From: Streptomyces hyderabadensis
GTDB taxonomy: Bacteria > Actinomycetota > Actinomycetes > Streptomycetales > Streptomycetaceae
Assembly (NCBI RefSeq): GCF_020404845.1
Contig: NZ_JAIOJZ010000034.1
Coordinates: 1-64,000, forward strand
DNA: 64,000 bases
Reading direction: 5' to 3'
Part shown: one piece after another, positions 1-9,148 of the stretch
Layout of the letters: each line of letters starts with the position of its first letter
How positions within the stretch are numbered: position 1 is the first letter of the stretch
Made by a program: the position numbers and the translations under genes
Notes under the pieces: generated by a model
What the model saw: only the letters and a program-made list of their open reading frames with translations
What the model was told of the DNA's origin: nothing
Database searches by the model: none

Positions 1-127
1 CGGTGGGGGCGTATCGGCGTTCGAGAGGCCATCCGTTCCGTTGAACAGTGCCGACACAGCGGGTACGCGGCCGCGCGGACGGCATTCCCTTGGTCGGGTC
101 TGTACATCTGCGAACGGAGACCCCCTC

Positions 128-1549
128 GTGCGAATGACCGACATCCACCGCTGCGAGATCCGGCCCGGGCGCCTCGTCGAGTGGACGCTCAGTCCCGCGA
201 CGCTCGACATCGCGGCGGCGCTGCCCGAGGACGCGCGACCGCCCGCGTACATCCAGGAGTCGCACATCCGGACGGCCCGGTCGGTGCGCGAGGACGGCCT
301 GTTCGTGCCCACCTGGCTCGGCGCGGCCTTCGACCTCCCGGGCCCGGTCGACCTCGACGTGCTCCAGGAGGCGCTGCGCGCCTGGACCCTGCGGCACGAG
401 ACGCTGCGCAGCGGCTTCCGGTGGAGCGGCGAGGGCGGCGACACGATGCGCCGGTTCACCCTCGACGCGGACGCCGTGGCCCTGCACCGCGAGGACATCG
501 GCGACTTCCCGGACGCGACGGACCTCGCCCGGCACCTCCAGGACCGCTTCGACCGGGTCGCGGACGCGCTGCGCTGGCCCAACCTCATCTACACGGCGGT
601 GGTCCGCGACGACGGCGTCAGCGTCTACATGGCCTTCGACCACAGCAACGTCGACGCGTACTCCATCTACCGCATCCCCGCCGAGGTCGGCGAGCTGTAC
701 GCCGCGGGCGTCGCGGGGCGGACCGTGCCGCGGCCCCGGGTCGGCTCCTACGTCGACTTCTGCGCGGCCGAGCGGGCGGACGCGGACCGGATCGACGGCG
801 ACCACGACATCGTGGCCCGCTGGCGGGAGTTCATCCGGCGCTGCGACGGACGGCTGCCGTCCTTCCCCGTCGACCTCGGGGTCCGGCCCGGCGGCAGGCT
901 GCCCGAACAGCGGATGCTGCGCGAGCCGTTGGTGGACGCGGCCGACGCCGCCGCGTTCGAGGCGTACTGCCGTCCCTACGGCGGCAGCCTGGTCGGCGTG
1001 CTGGCCGCGACCGCGCTGATCGTGCACGAGATCGGCGGCGAACCCGTCTACCGCACCGTCGTGCCCTTCCACACCCGGTCGCGGTCGCAGTGGGCGGAGT
1101 CCGTCGGCTGGTACGTGGGCGGCGCGCCGATCGAGGTCCCGGTGGACCGGGCCCACGACTTCCCCAGCGCCCTCGGCACCGTCCGCGCCGAACTCCAGGC
1201 CAACCGGCGGCTGTCCCGCATGCCGATCGACCGGGTGCTGCGCCTGCTCGGCACCGACTTCCGGCCGACCTCGCCCGACCTGTACTCGATCGTGTCGTAC
1301 GTCGACGCCCGCGACGTCCCGGGCGCGGGCCGCTGGCCGGACCAGTCGGCGTACGCGCTGCTCCGGGTCTCCTACGGCGACCAGGTGTGCGCCTGGGTGA
1401 CCCGGCTGCCGGAGGGCCTGTGGTTCGCCAGCCGCTATCCGGACACCGACGTCGCCCACAAGAACCTGCGGCTGTACGTCGAACGGCTGCGGGACGTCGT
1501 CACGGGCGTCGCCCGCGGGGACTTCGGGCCGCCGCTCACCGCTCGGTGA
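128..1549 (+). CDS. Condensation-domain protein (NRPS C-domain / PapA-like acyltransferase)
   Basis: A single condensation-type acyltransferase domain of about 473 residues with no carrier, adenylation or thioesterase domain attached. The early block (PTWLGAAFDL, then LRHETLR) matches the N-terminal half of condensation domains. The active-site loop reads DHSNVDAYS at about residue 175, an H-x3-D form of the family HHxxxDG motif. Such free-standing domains make amide or ester bonds in specialised metabolism or acylate lipids and sugars; the substrate cannot be told here. GTG 128 is preferred because GGAGA lies 7 bp upstream; ATG 134 is an alternative. The frame is open back to 41 but without a good ribosome site. 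The 3' end overlaps the convergent kinase gene by 14 bp. Family is firm; partner genes may lie left of the window. Confidence 0.8.
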   Translation: MRMTDIHRCEIRPGRLVEWTLSPATLDIAAALPEDARPPAYIQESHIRTARSVREDGLFVPTWLGAAFDLPGPVDLDVLQEALRAWTLRHETLRSGFRWSGEGGDTMRRFTLDADAVALHREDIGDFPDATDLARHLQDRFDRVADALRWPNLIYTAVVRDDGVSVYMAFDHSNVDAYSIYRIPAEVGELYAAGVAGRTVPRPRVGSYVDFCAAERADADRIDGDHDIVARWREFIRRCDGRLPSFPVDLGVRPGGRLPEQRMLREPLVDAADAAAFEAYCRPYGGSLVGVLAATALIVHEIGGEPVYRTVVPFHTRSRSQWAESVGWYVGGAPIEVPVDRAHDFPSALGTVRAELQANRRLSRMPIDRVLRLLGTDFRPTSPDLYSIVSYVDARDVPGAGRWPDQSAYALLRVSYGDQVCAWVTRLPEGLWFASRYPDTDVAHKNLRLYVERLRDVVTGVARGDFGPPLTAR

Positions 1550-3815
1550 GGGAGATCCGGCCCGCGTGCAGGCGCCCGTCGCCGCCGTCGAAGTACACCC
1601 GGTCCCCGTCGAGGGCCGCGTCGGGATCACCGGACGACAGCCGGGTCTTCGCCGTCGCTCCGGTACGGGCGTCCGCGGCGTGCAGGGCGCCGGCCTTGGT
1701 ACTGAAGAGCACCGAGCCGTCCAGCAGACCGTGCAGTTCGGGATCGCGTTCGGTCTGCTCGCTCCACCGCCGCTTCCCGGAGTCGGCGTCAACCGCGTGC
1801 ACGGCCCCGGTTTCGGAGTCGCTGGTGACACCGCCGAGCCCGCCGTACACGACGCCGTCCGAGACCACGAGGGGGTCGAGCCACTGCCGCAGGGACTCGG
1901 TGTCCGCGTCGTAGATCCACCGTCGTGTGCCCCGCCGGGCGTCGACGGCGTGGAGGACACCGCGGTCGTCACCGAAGTAGACCGTGCCGTCCGCGACCTC
2001 GACCGCCGACAGCTCGCCCGGGTACGGCCGACTCGTTCTGGAGCTGTAGCGCCACAGCTGCTCCCCCGTCTCCGCGTCCCAGGCGTAGAAGTAGGTGTCG
2101 TCCGGCTCCCGGACCCCGCCGTAGACGACGCCGTCCGCGACCGCGAGCGCGTCGGACAGGATCTGGTCGATCCTGTGGGTCCACTTCAGCCGCCCGGTGG
2201 CGGTGTCCACCGCCGACACGGAGTATCTGACGGGGAGTTCACTCCCCTCGGCCAGGTCGTACATGGCGCTCGCGTACACGGTGCCGTCGGCCACCACGAC
2301 CCGCATGTAGAGGTCGAAATCCGCTCCGGGTGGCGTCTGCGTCTGCGCGTCCACCATCCAGACTCGCTTGCCGCTGTCCATGTCGATGCCCTGGATCGTG
2401 CCCTCCTCGTTGCTGGAGATCACCGCCAGCCCGTCGACGACGCCCGCGAAGGACGACGAGCCCGGACTGGGGTACGTCCACACGGGGTTGCCGTCCGCGG
2501 TCCTCACGGCGTGCAGCCGGCCGTCGTCGCCCTCGCCGACCAGCTTTCCGCGGGCGACCTCCGACTGTCGGAGGTCCAAGTCCGACGGCCACAGCTCCCG
2601 CACCGCCAGCTGTTTCGCGGCGGCCGTGGGGCTGCCGCTGCTCTCGGTGCCGTTGCCGCGGCCCGACGAGCCGGAGAAGGCACGCGGCAGCAGCAGGCCG
2701 GCGACGACGGCCAGGACGACGAAGGCGCCGGCCGCGGCGAGGACCGCCGTACGCCGCCGGGCCGTCCCCCGCGGCCGGGTGTCGGACGAGGGGGCCGGGG
2801 GCGGTGTGCCGAGCCGGGCCGTGGCGACGGCGGTCGGCGCCGGCCCCACCGTGACGGTCGGCAGGTCGGCGTCCGGGGGCGGCGCTGCGGTCGCCTGAGC
2901 AGGCGCCTGGGGCAGCGGCTCGGCACCCGGGGCGGCGACGTCGGCGGCGACTGGCGCGGGCAGCCAGGTACCGGCGGTGAACGTGCCCCTGGTGCCGTCG
3001 GCCGCCTCCCAGCGGCCCAGTTCCGCGACGAGTTCGGGCACCCCGGGCCGCTGCCGCGGGTCCTTGGCCAGGCACCGGGCGACGACCTCGGCGAGTCCGT
3101 CCGGCACCCGCCCCAGGTCGGGTTCCTCGTGCACGACGCGGTAGTTGACGCCGTGCGCGGGCCCGCCGCCGAACGGGCCGGTCCCGGTCGCCGCGTACGC
3201 CAGCAGCGCGCCCAGCGCGAACACGTCCCCGGGCGGCCCCACCTCGCGGCCGACCAGCTGCTCGGGCGGAAGGTAGCCGGGGCTGCCGACCACGGCGCCC
3301 GTGGTCGTGAGCTTGGTGTCGTCGGCGGCCACCGAAATGCCGAAGTCGATCACCCGGGGTCCGTCCGGCGCCAGGAGCACGTTCGACGGCTTCAGGTCGC
3401 GGTGCACCACGTCGGCCCGGTGGATCGCGTCCAGGGCCTCCGCCAGCCCGGACCCCAGGGCCCGCACGGACCGCTCGGGCCAGACTCCGTGCGCCGCGAC
3501 CGCCGTGCCCAGCGCGACGCCCGGCACGTAGGCGGTGGCCAGCCACGGCAGGTCCGCGTCCGGGTCCGCGTCGACCACGGGTGCGGTGAACGGGCCCGAG
3601 ACCCGCTGGGCCGCCGCCACCTCCCGCCCGAACCGCCTGCGGAAGGCGGGGTCCTCGGCCAGTTCCTCGTGCACCACCTTCACGGCGGCCGCCCGGCCGC
3701 CCGGCGAACCGGCCAGGTACACCCGGCCCATTCCGCCCGAGCCGAGCCGGGCGACGATCCGGTACGGGCCGACCCGCTCGGGATCGCCCGTCTGCAGCGG
3801 TAGGTACGCCTGCAC
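1536..3815 (-). CDS. Membrane Ser/Thr protein kinase with PQQ-like beta-propeller
   Basis: A 759-residue Hanks-type kinase. The catalytic domain is at about residues 15-270 with glycine loop LGSGGMGRVYL, VKVV lysine, HRDLKPSN catalytic loop, DFG and PPEQL. A Pro/Ala-rich linker leads to one transmembrane helix at about 355-378 followed by an extracellular region. That region carries repeated W-x-Y and AVDA-x-TG-x-x-x-W blades typical of PQQ/quinoprotein-like propellers (WTYPSP, AWDAETGEQLWRY, AVDARRGTRRWIY). It should autophosphorylate and phosphorylate cytosolic targets in response to an extracellular cue sensed by the propeller; ligand unknown. GTG start with GGAGG 9 bp upstream. It lies 58 bp downstream of a paralogous kinase on the same strand, so the two may be co-transcribed. 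Confidence 0.93.
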   Translation of the reverse strand: MQAYLPLQTGDPERVGPYRIVARLGSGGMGRVYLAGSPGGRAAAVKVVHEELAEDPAFRRRFGREVAAAQRVSGPFTAPVVDADPDADLPWLATAYVPGVALGTAVAAHGVWPERSVRALGSGLAEALDAIHRADVVHRDLKPSNVLLAPDGPRVIDFGISVAADDTKLTTTGAVVGSPGYLPPEQLVGREVGPPGDVFALGALLAYAATGTGPFGGGPAHGVNYRVVHEEPDLGRVPDGLAEVVARCLAKDPRQRPGVPELVAELGRWEAADGTRGTFTAGTWLPAPVAADVAAPGAEPLPQAPAQATAAPPPDADLPTVTVGPAPTAVATARLGTPPPAPSSDTRPRGTARRRTAVLAAAGAFVVLAVVAGLLLPRAFSGSSGRGNGTESSGSPTAAAKQLAVRELWPSDLDLRQSEVARGKLVGEGDDGRLHAVRTADGNPVWTYPSPGSSSFAGVVDGLAVISSNEEGTIQGIDMDSGKRVWMVDAQTQTPPGADFDLYMRVVVADGTVYASAMYDLAEGSELPVRYSVSAVDTATGRLKWTHRIDQILSDALAVADGVVYGGVREPDDTYFYAWDAETGEQLWRYSSRTSRPYPGELSAVEVADGTVYFGDDRGVLHAVDARRGTRRWIYDADTESLRQWLDPLVVSDGVVYGGLGGVTSDSETGAVHAVDADSGKRRWSEQTERDPELHGLLDGSVLFSTKAGALHAADARTGATAKTRLSSGDPDAALDGDRVYFDGGDGRLHAGRISLTER

Positions 3816-3873
3816 TCCGCCATTCCTCCCTCGTGCCGGTCTCCGCGCGCCGTCCGTGCGTGCGGGGTCGGGA

Positions 3874-5970
3874 TCAGGTCGCGGCCCGGTAGGCGGTCAG
3901 CCGGCCGTCGATCTCGGTCACCACGACGTCTCCGATGACCCGGACGTCCGTCTCGTCGCCCCCGCCCAGCGACTCCCGCCAACCGGGCTCGCCGCTGCCG
4001 GTGTCCAGGGCGGTCAGTCCGCCGTCCGAGGCGTGGACGAGGAGGGTGTCGTCCACGACGTCCAGGGACGTCACCTCGTCGGCCTCCTGTTTCCGCCGCC
4101 ACCGCTGCGATCCGGTGTCCGCGTCGAAGGCGGAGATGTAGGCGTCGTTCTCGAAGTACACCGTGCCGTCGGCCACTTGAGGCATGCCGGCACCCTCGCC
4201 GAGCCTGCCGTCCCACAGCTCGCCCTGGAACGTGCGGCGCCACTCCTCCTCGCCCGAGCGCGCGTCGACGGCGTAGAGCGAGCCGTCCAGGGTGCCGAAG
4301 TAGACCTTGCCGCCCGCCACCACGAGGCCGGTCTCCGCGTCGCTCGCGGCCTGGTGGGTCCACTTCTGCTTGCGGGTCCGGAGATCGACGGCGATCAGTT
4401 TCTTCCCGCTGTGCACGAGGAGGACCTCGTCGGTGACGGCGATGTTGCTGCCGTCGGCGTTGACCCCGAATCCGTAGTCCCACAGCTTGTCCCCGGTACG
4501 GGTGTCGAGGACGTAGAAGAAGGAGACCATGTCCGCGTAGGCCACGTCGCCCACCACCACCGGCGACGGATGGAAGGTGTCGTCCATGTACCGCCAGCGG
4601 TGGTCGCCGTCGTCCGCGTCCACCGCGTACAGGTGGTCGTTGCTGCCGTAGAACAGGAGGCCGCCCGAGACGCCGGTGATCCGGATGTCGTTGCCCACGT
4701 TCTTCAGGTGGCCCGTGTCCTGGCTGACGTCGTCGACCCGTACCCGGCGGTCCCAGCGCCGCGAGCCGTCGGTGACGTCCAGGGCGGTGATCCGGTGGTT
4801 CTTCTCGTGCTCCAGGTAGAGCAGCTCCTGCGAGGACGCGGACAGCCGCTGTCCGTCGGCCAGGCTGTACGTCCAGAGCTGCTCCAGGTTGGGCGGCCGG
4901 GTGGGCCCGTCGTCGTCGGCGGCCACCCTCCACAGCACGGCGCCGGCCGCAGTGACGGCCAGTGCGGTCGCGGTGGCGAGCACCGTCCGCAGGCGGCGGC
5001 GCCGGGTGCCGGGCGGTGCCGGGGCGGGAGCGGTCTGTGTGGTGGCGTCCCCCGGGCGGGGCAGGGGCTCGGTGGGGGTATCGGCCCGCAGCCGGGCGGC
5101 CGAGTCGGCGACCGGGCCCGGCAGCCACCCGGCGGTCGTCACGTCCCCGTCCGGTGCGGGGGTCTCCGGCTCGCCCAGTTCGTCCAGCAGCCGGGCCACC
5201 GTGGGCCGCTGCGCCGGGTCCTTCGCGAGGCACCGGGCCACCACGTCCGCGAGCGCGGGGGCCAGGGCCCGCAGGTCGGGGTCCTCGTGCACGACCCGGT
5301 AGTTGACGGCGTGCGACGCGCCGCCGCCGAACGGGCCCACGCCGGCCGCCGCGTACGCCAGCACCGCCCCCAGGGCGAACACGTCACCGGCCGGTCCCGA
5401 GCCCTCGTGGCGCAGCTGCTCGGGAGGGATGAAGCCGGGGGTGCCGATCACCGTGCCGGTCTGGGTGAGCGCGGTGTCGTCGGCCGCCGCCGAGATGCCG
5501 AAGTCGATGACCCTGGGGCCGTCCGGTGCCAGCAGGACGTTGGACGGCTTCAGGTCCCGGTGCACCAGGTCCGCGGCGTGCACCGCGGCCAGTGCCTCCG
5601 CCAGGGCGGCGCCGAGGCCGCGAACCGCCACCTCCGGCCACACCCCGTGCCGGGCCACCGCCTCCTGGAGCGAGAGGCCGGGCACGTACTCGGTGGCCAG
5701 CCAGGCGGGGTCGCCCTCCGGATCGGCGTCCACCACCGCGGCGGTGAAGAATCCCGTCACCCGCCGCGCCGCCGCCACCTCCCGCACGAAGCGCCGCCTG
5801 AACCCCTCGTCCCGCAGCAGCGCCTCCCGCACCACCTTCACCGCCACCGCACGCCCGCCGGGCGAACGGGCCAGGTACACCCGGCCCATGCCGCCCTGGC
5901 CCAGCCTGGCCAGCAGCCGGTACCGCCCCACCCGTACCGGGTCCCCCGCCGTCAGTGGTACCGACGCCAC
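3874..5970 (-). CDS. Membrane Ser/Thr protein kinase with PQQ-like beta-propeller (paralogue)
   Basis: A 698-residue kinase with the same layout as its downstream neighbour: kinase domain at about 15-270 (LGQGGMGRVYL, HRDLKPSNVLL, DFGIS, PPEQL), a linker, one transmembrane helix near 328-349, and an extracellular propeller with blades such as ALDVTDGSRRWDR, AVDADDGDHRW, VLDTRTGDKLWDY and AVDARSGEEEWRR. The two kinases clearly arose by tandem duplication; the kinase halves are very similar, while the propellers have diverged, which suggests different ligands. GTG start after a GGGAGGG stretch. A strong hairpin lies between this gene and the cytochrome c operon on its right, so transcription probably starts in the 220-bp gap. 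Confidence 0.92.
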   Translation of the reverse strand: MASVPLTAGDPVRVGRYRLLARLGQGGMGRVYLARSPGGRAVAVKVVREALLRDEGFRRRFVREVAAARRVTGFFTAAVVDADPEGDPAWLATEYVPGLSLQEAVARHGVWPEVAVRGLGAALAEALAAVHAADLVHRDLKPSNVLLAPDGPRVIDFGISAAADDTALTQTGTVIGTPGFIPPEQLRHEGSGPAGDVFALGAVLAYAAAGVGPFGGGASHAVNYRVVHEDPDLRALAPALADVVARCLAKDPAQRPTVARLLDELGEPETPAPDGDVTTAGWLPGPVADSAARLRADTPTEPLPRPGDATTQTAPAPAPPGTRRRRLRTVLATATALAVTAAGAVLWRVAADDDGPTRPPNLEQLWTYSLADGQRLSASSQELLYLEHEKNHRITALDVTDGSRRWDRRVRVDDVSQDTGHLKNVGNDIRITGVSGGLLFYGSNDHLYAVDADDGDHRWRYMDDTFHPSPVVVGDVAYADMVSFFYVLDTRTGDKLWDYGFGVNADGSNIAVTDEVLLVHSGKKLIAVDLRTRKQKWTHQAASDAETGLVVAGGKVYFGTLDGSLYAVDARSGEEEWRRTFQGELWDGRLGEGAGMPQVADGTVYFENDAYISAFDADTGSQRWRRKQEADEVTSLDVVDDTLLVHASDGGLTALDTGSGEPGWRESLGGGDETDVRVIGDVVVTEIDGRLTAYRAAT

Positions 5971-6134
5971 CGCCCCGCCCTCCCCACGCCCGCGACCCCG
6001 CGGCCCGCCGCCTCAACGGGCCCTCCCCGCATCGGACTCCGGGTAACACCCCCACGGTTCCCACTCGGCCCACCGGCCATCCCCCGTACGGCGGACTCTC
6101 CCCGGAACCGTCACGTCCCCGGACGCCACGGCGA

Positions 6135-6174
6135 AAGGCCGGTTCCGGTGACCTGGGTCACGGGAACCGGCCTT
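6135..6174 (-). terminator. Hairpin terminator after the cytochrome c operon
   Basis: A long inverted repeat with arms AAGGCCGGTTCC and GGAACCGGCCTT, extended by GTGACC/GGTCAC around a short loop. It sits 15 bp beyond the ccsB stop codon in the direction of transcription. No T-tract follows, as is usual for Streptomyces terminators. Confidence 0.8.
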
Positions 6175-6188
6175 CGGCCGTGCCTTGT

Positions 6189-7313
6189 TCAGAAGCCCAC
6201 CGACTGGAGGGCGCCCAGGCCCACGTCGGCGTAGGAGTGCTTGCCGGAGACGAAGATGTTGACGCCGTAGTAGTTGAACAGCCAGCAGGCGAAGGCGACC
6301 AGGGCCAGGTAGGCGGCCTTGCGGCCCTTCCAGCCGGCCGTGGCGCGGGCGTGCAGGTAGCCGGCGTAGGCGACCCAGGTGATGAAGGACCAGGTCTCCT
6401 TGGGGTCCCAGCCCCAATAGCGGCCCCAGGCGTCGCCCGCCCAGATCGCGCCCGCGATGATCGTGAAGGTCCACAGCGGGAAGACGGCGGCGTTGACGCG
6501 GTAGGCGAACTTGTCCAGGGAGGCGGCGGCGGGCAGCCGGTCCAGGACGGAGCTGGCGAAGCGGCCGGGCGTGCCGCCGGAGGCGAGCTTGTTCTCGAAG
6601 CTGTCCTTGAAGAGGTACAGGATGGTGGCGACCGCACCGACGTAGAACACCGCGCCGCAGAAGATCGCCGTCGAGACGTGGATGTACAGCCAGTACGAGT
6701 GCAGGGCGGGCACCAGCTGGTCGCTCGCCGTGTAGAGGACGGTGACGGCGAGGCCGAGGTCGAGCAGGACCGTGGTGGTCAGGGGCAGGCCCAGCCAGCG
6801 GACGTTCTTCTTCAGGGCGAGCAGCGCGAGGTACACGCCGACGGCGACCGTGGTGAACGTGATGTTGAACTCGTACATGTTGCCCCACGGCGCCCGCTCC
6901 ACCGACAGGGCGCGGGTGAGGACGCCGCCCGCCTCGACGGCGAAGGCGAGCACCGTGAGCGAGATGGCGACCCGGCCGTACAGGTCGCCCTTCTCGGTGC
7001 CGCCGTGCGCGCCGGGGCCGTCGGGCACGTCGCGGGTGCCGGTCGCGGACCGTACGACGACCTCGGGGCGCTCCAGTACGGCGGTGCCGCCGGCCTTCTT
7101 CACGGTGACGGCCGGACCCGACCTGGCGCCGGCCTTGGCCCCGGCCTTGTCGGTGGTGAGCGCGGCGGCCGTGCGGCCGACCTTGCTGCGGCTGCCGAAG
7201 AGCCACTCGGCGATGTACGCGAAGAAGGCCAGCGTGTAGACGGCCATCGAGGAGTAGATCAGCGTGTTGCTGACGTTCGCGAGATGCTCGTTGGTTGCGG
7301 CGGCGAGATTCAC
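6189..7313 (-). CDS. ccsB: Cytochrome c biogenesis protein CcsB (haem handling, System II)
   Basis: A 374-residue polytopic membrane protein of the CcsA/CcsB/ResC haem-handling family. The C-terminal half has the tryptophan-rich WWD-type signature (GDAWGRYWGWDPKETWSFITW, about residues 285-305) that binds haem at the outer membrane face, plus hydrophobic segments throughout. With ResB it forms the synthetase that carries haem across the membrane and attaches it to apocytochrome c CxxCH motifs. GTG start; the start overlaps the resB stop (GTGA), showing translational coupling. It is the last gene of the redoxin-ccdA-resB-ccsB operon and is followed by a terminator hairpin. Confidence 0.95.
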   Translation of the reverse strand: MNLAAATNEHLANVSNTLIYSSMAVYTLAFFAYIAEWLFGSRSKVGRTAAALTTDKAGAKAGARSGPAVTVKKAGGTAVLERPEVVVRSATGTRDVPDGPGAHGGTEKGDLYGRVAISLTVLAFAVEAGGVLTRALSVERAPWGNMYEFNITFTTVAVGVYLALLALKKNVRWLGLPLTTTVLLDLGLAVTVLYTASDQLVPALHSYWLYIHVSTAIFCGAVFYVGAVATILYLFKDSFENKLASGGTPGRFASSVLDRLPAAASLDKFAYRVNAAVFPLWTFTIIAGAIWAGDAWGRYWGWDPKETWSFITWVAYAGYLHARATAGWKGRKAAYLALVAFACWLFNYYGVNIFVSGKHSYADVGLGALQSVGF

Positions 7314-9145
7314 TTCTCAGCCCCTTCGGCAGGTACGACGTGGGTGTCGGGGGAATCGGGGGTGTCGTCGTTCTCGGGCGCGTCGGGCTCGTCGGTCGCC
7401 GCGGGGGTCTGGTCGTACAGGACCCCGGCGAGGTCGCCCAGTTCCTCGGGGACCTTCGCGGACTCGCTGCGGCCGAGGCCGGCCATCTCCACGACGGTGA
7501 CGCCGTCGGCGCCGCGCACGGCCCGCACCCAGACCCGGCGGCGCCGGATGAACAGCGAGCCGGCCAGGCCGAGGATGGCGATGACGGCACCGCCGAGCGC
7601 CCAGCCGCTGCCGGGCTGCCGGGTGACCTGGAAGCCGGCCCACTCCTGGACGCCGTTGAAGGTGACCGAGCCGGCGCCGTTCGGGAGGGTCATGGTGTCG
7701 CCGACCTTGAGCTGCTGCTTGAACAGCTTTCCGTCGGAGCCCTTGAACTCCTCCAGGTTGGTCTTGTCGAGCTGGTAGACGCTCTGCGGGATGCCGGCGT
7801 CGACGCCGAGGTCGCCGTGGTAGGCGGAGAGCGCGAGCATCGGGTTGAGCAGCGCCGGGAAGCTGGAGAGCATCGTGCTGCCCTTGCCGCCGTAGGTCGG
7901 CAGGAAGAACGCGTTGAAGCCGAGCTGCTCCTTCTCGCCCTTGGCGTTGCGGTAGCCGTCCATGACCTTGACGGCGCCGGAGGAGGTGACGTTGGCGTCC
8001 AGCGGCAGCAGGGCGACCGCCTGCTTGTCCATCACCACGTCGCCCTTGGCGTCCTTGACGGTGAGGATGGGGGCGTAGCCGTGGCTGACGAGGTAGACCT
8101 TGGATCCGTCGATCTCCAGCGGCTTGTTGACCTCGATGGTCTTCGACTTCTCGGCGCCGTCGGCACCCTCGCTGTAAGTGACCTTGGCCTCGTAGACGCG
8201 CGGGGTGCCGCGGTTGGGGCCGGTCGCCTCGTAGGTGCCGTGGAAGTCCTTCAGGGTGAAGCTGAAGGGGGCCAGGTCGTGGGCGGCGTCGAAGAGGTTC
8301 CCGGACTTGAAGTCGTCGTACTGGGTGAGGGTGTTGGAGAAGCCGTCGCCCTCCAGGACCAGCTTGTTGCCCTCGTACTTGAACAGCTGGCCCCAGGCGA
8401 AGGCGATCAGCATCACGATCAGCGCGATGTGGAAGGCGAGGTTGCCGACCTCGCGCAGGTAGCCCTTCTCGGCCGCGACGGCGTCGCCGACGGCGTCCGC
8501 GCGGAAGCGGCGCTTCTTGAGCAGCTTCAGCGCGGCCTCGCGGACCTCCTCGGGCTCGGCACCGGTGCGCCAGGTGGTGTAGGCGGGCAGCCGGTCCAGG
8601 CGCCGGGGCGCGCGGGGCGGGCGGCCGCGGAGCTGGCCGACGAACTGCCAGGTGCGCGGGACGATGCAGCCGATGAGGGAAACGAACAGCAGGATGTAGA
8701 TCGCGGAGAACCACACCGAGCTGTAGACGTGGAAGAGGCCGAGCTTGTCGTAGACCGGCCCGAGGATGTCGTGGTTGTCCCGGAACTCCTCGACCTTCAG
8801 GGCGTCGACGCCGTCCTGCGGGATCAGCGACCCGGGGATCGCGCCCAGGGACAGCAGCAGGAGCAGGAGCAGGGCGACCCGCATCGAGGTGAGCTGGCGC
8901 CAGAACCAGCGGGCCCAGCCGACCACGCCGAGCGAGGGGAGGTTGGGCGCCTCTTCCTTGGGGGCCGTGGACAGCTGGGAGCCGGCGGCGCCGAGGTCCT
9001 GGTCGTCGCCGGTCGGCTTGTCCGCCGGGGTCTTGGCTGTCGTGGCCTTGCCCGTCTTGGTCTTGCCTGTCTTGGTCTTGTCCGTCTTGGTCTTGCCTGT
9101 CTTGGTCTTGTCCGTCGGGGTCTTGCCCGTCGTGGTGTTGCTCAT
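7310..9145 (-). CDS. resB: Cytochrome c biogenesis protein ResB/Ccs1
   Basis: A 611-residue ResB-family protein, the partner of CcsB in System II haem attachment. Membrane helices follow residue 75 (ALLLLLLLSLGAIPGSLIPQ), near 150 (SAIYILLFVSLIGCIVPRTW) and near 235; a large extracytoplasmic domain comes next and a final helix lies near 515-530 (GGAVIAILGLAGSLFIRRRR). The signature WFSAIYILLF...GCIVPR is as expected. The first 45 residues are an unusual cytoplasmic Lys/Thr repeat (KTKTGKTKTDKT type) encoded by near-identical 15-bp units. The C-tail is acidic. ATG start; the gene lies 3 bp after ccdA and overlaps ccsB by 4 bp. Confidence 0.94.
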   Translation of the reverse strand: MSNTTTGKTPTDKTKTGKTKTDKTKTGKTKTGKATTAKTPADKPTGDDQDLGAAGSQLSTAPKEEAPNLPSLGVVGWARWFWRQLTSMRVALLLLLLLSLGAIPGSLIPQDGVDALKVEEFRDNHDILGPVYDKLGLFHVYSSVWFSAIYILLFVSLIGCIVPRTWQFVGQLRGRPPRAPRRLDRLPAYTTWRTGAEPEEVREAALKLLKKRRFRADAVGDAVAAEKGYLREVGNLAFHIALIVMLIAFAWGQLFKYEGNKLVLEGDGFSNTLTQYDDFKSGNLFDAAHDLAPFSFTLKDFHGTYEATGPNRGTPRVYEAKVTYSEGADGAEKSKTIEVNKPLEIDGSKVYLVSHGYAPILTVKDAKGDVVMDKQAVALLPLDANVTSSGAVKVMDGYRNAKGEKEQLGFNAFFLPTYGGKGSTMLSSFPALLNPMLALSAYHGDLGVDAGIPQSVYQLDKTNLEEFKGSDGKLFKQQLKVGDTMTLPNGAGSVTFNGVQEWAGFQVTRQPGSGWALGGAVIAILGLAGSLFIRRRRVWVRAVRGADGVTVVEMAGLGRSESAKVPEELGDLAGVLYDQTPAATDEPDAPENDDTPDSPDTHVVPAEGAEK

Positions 9146-9148
9146 CGG

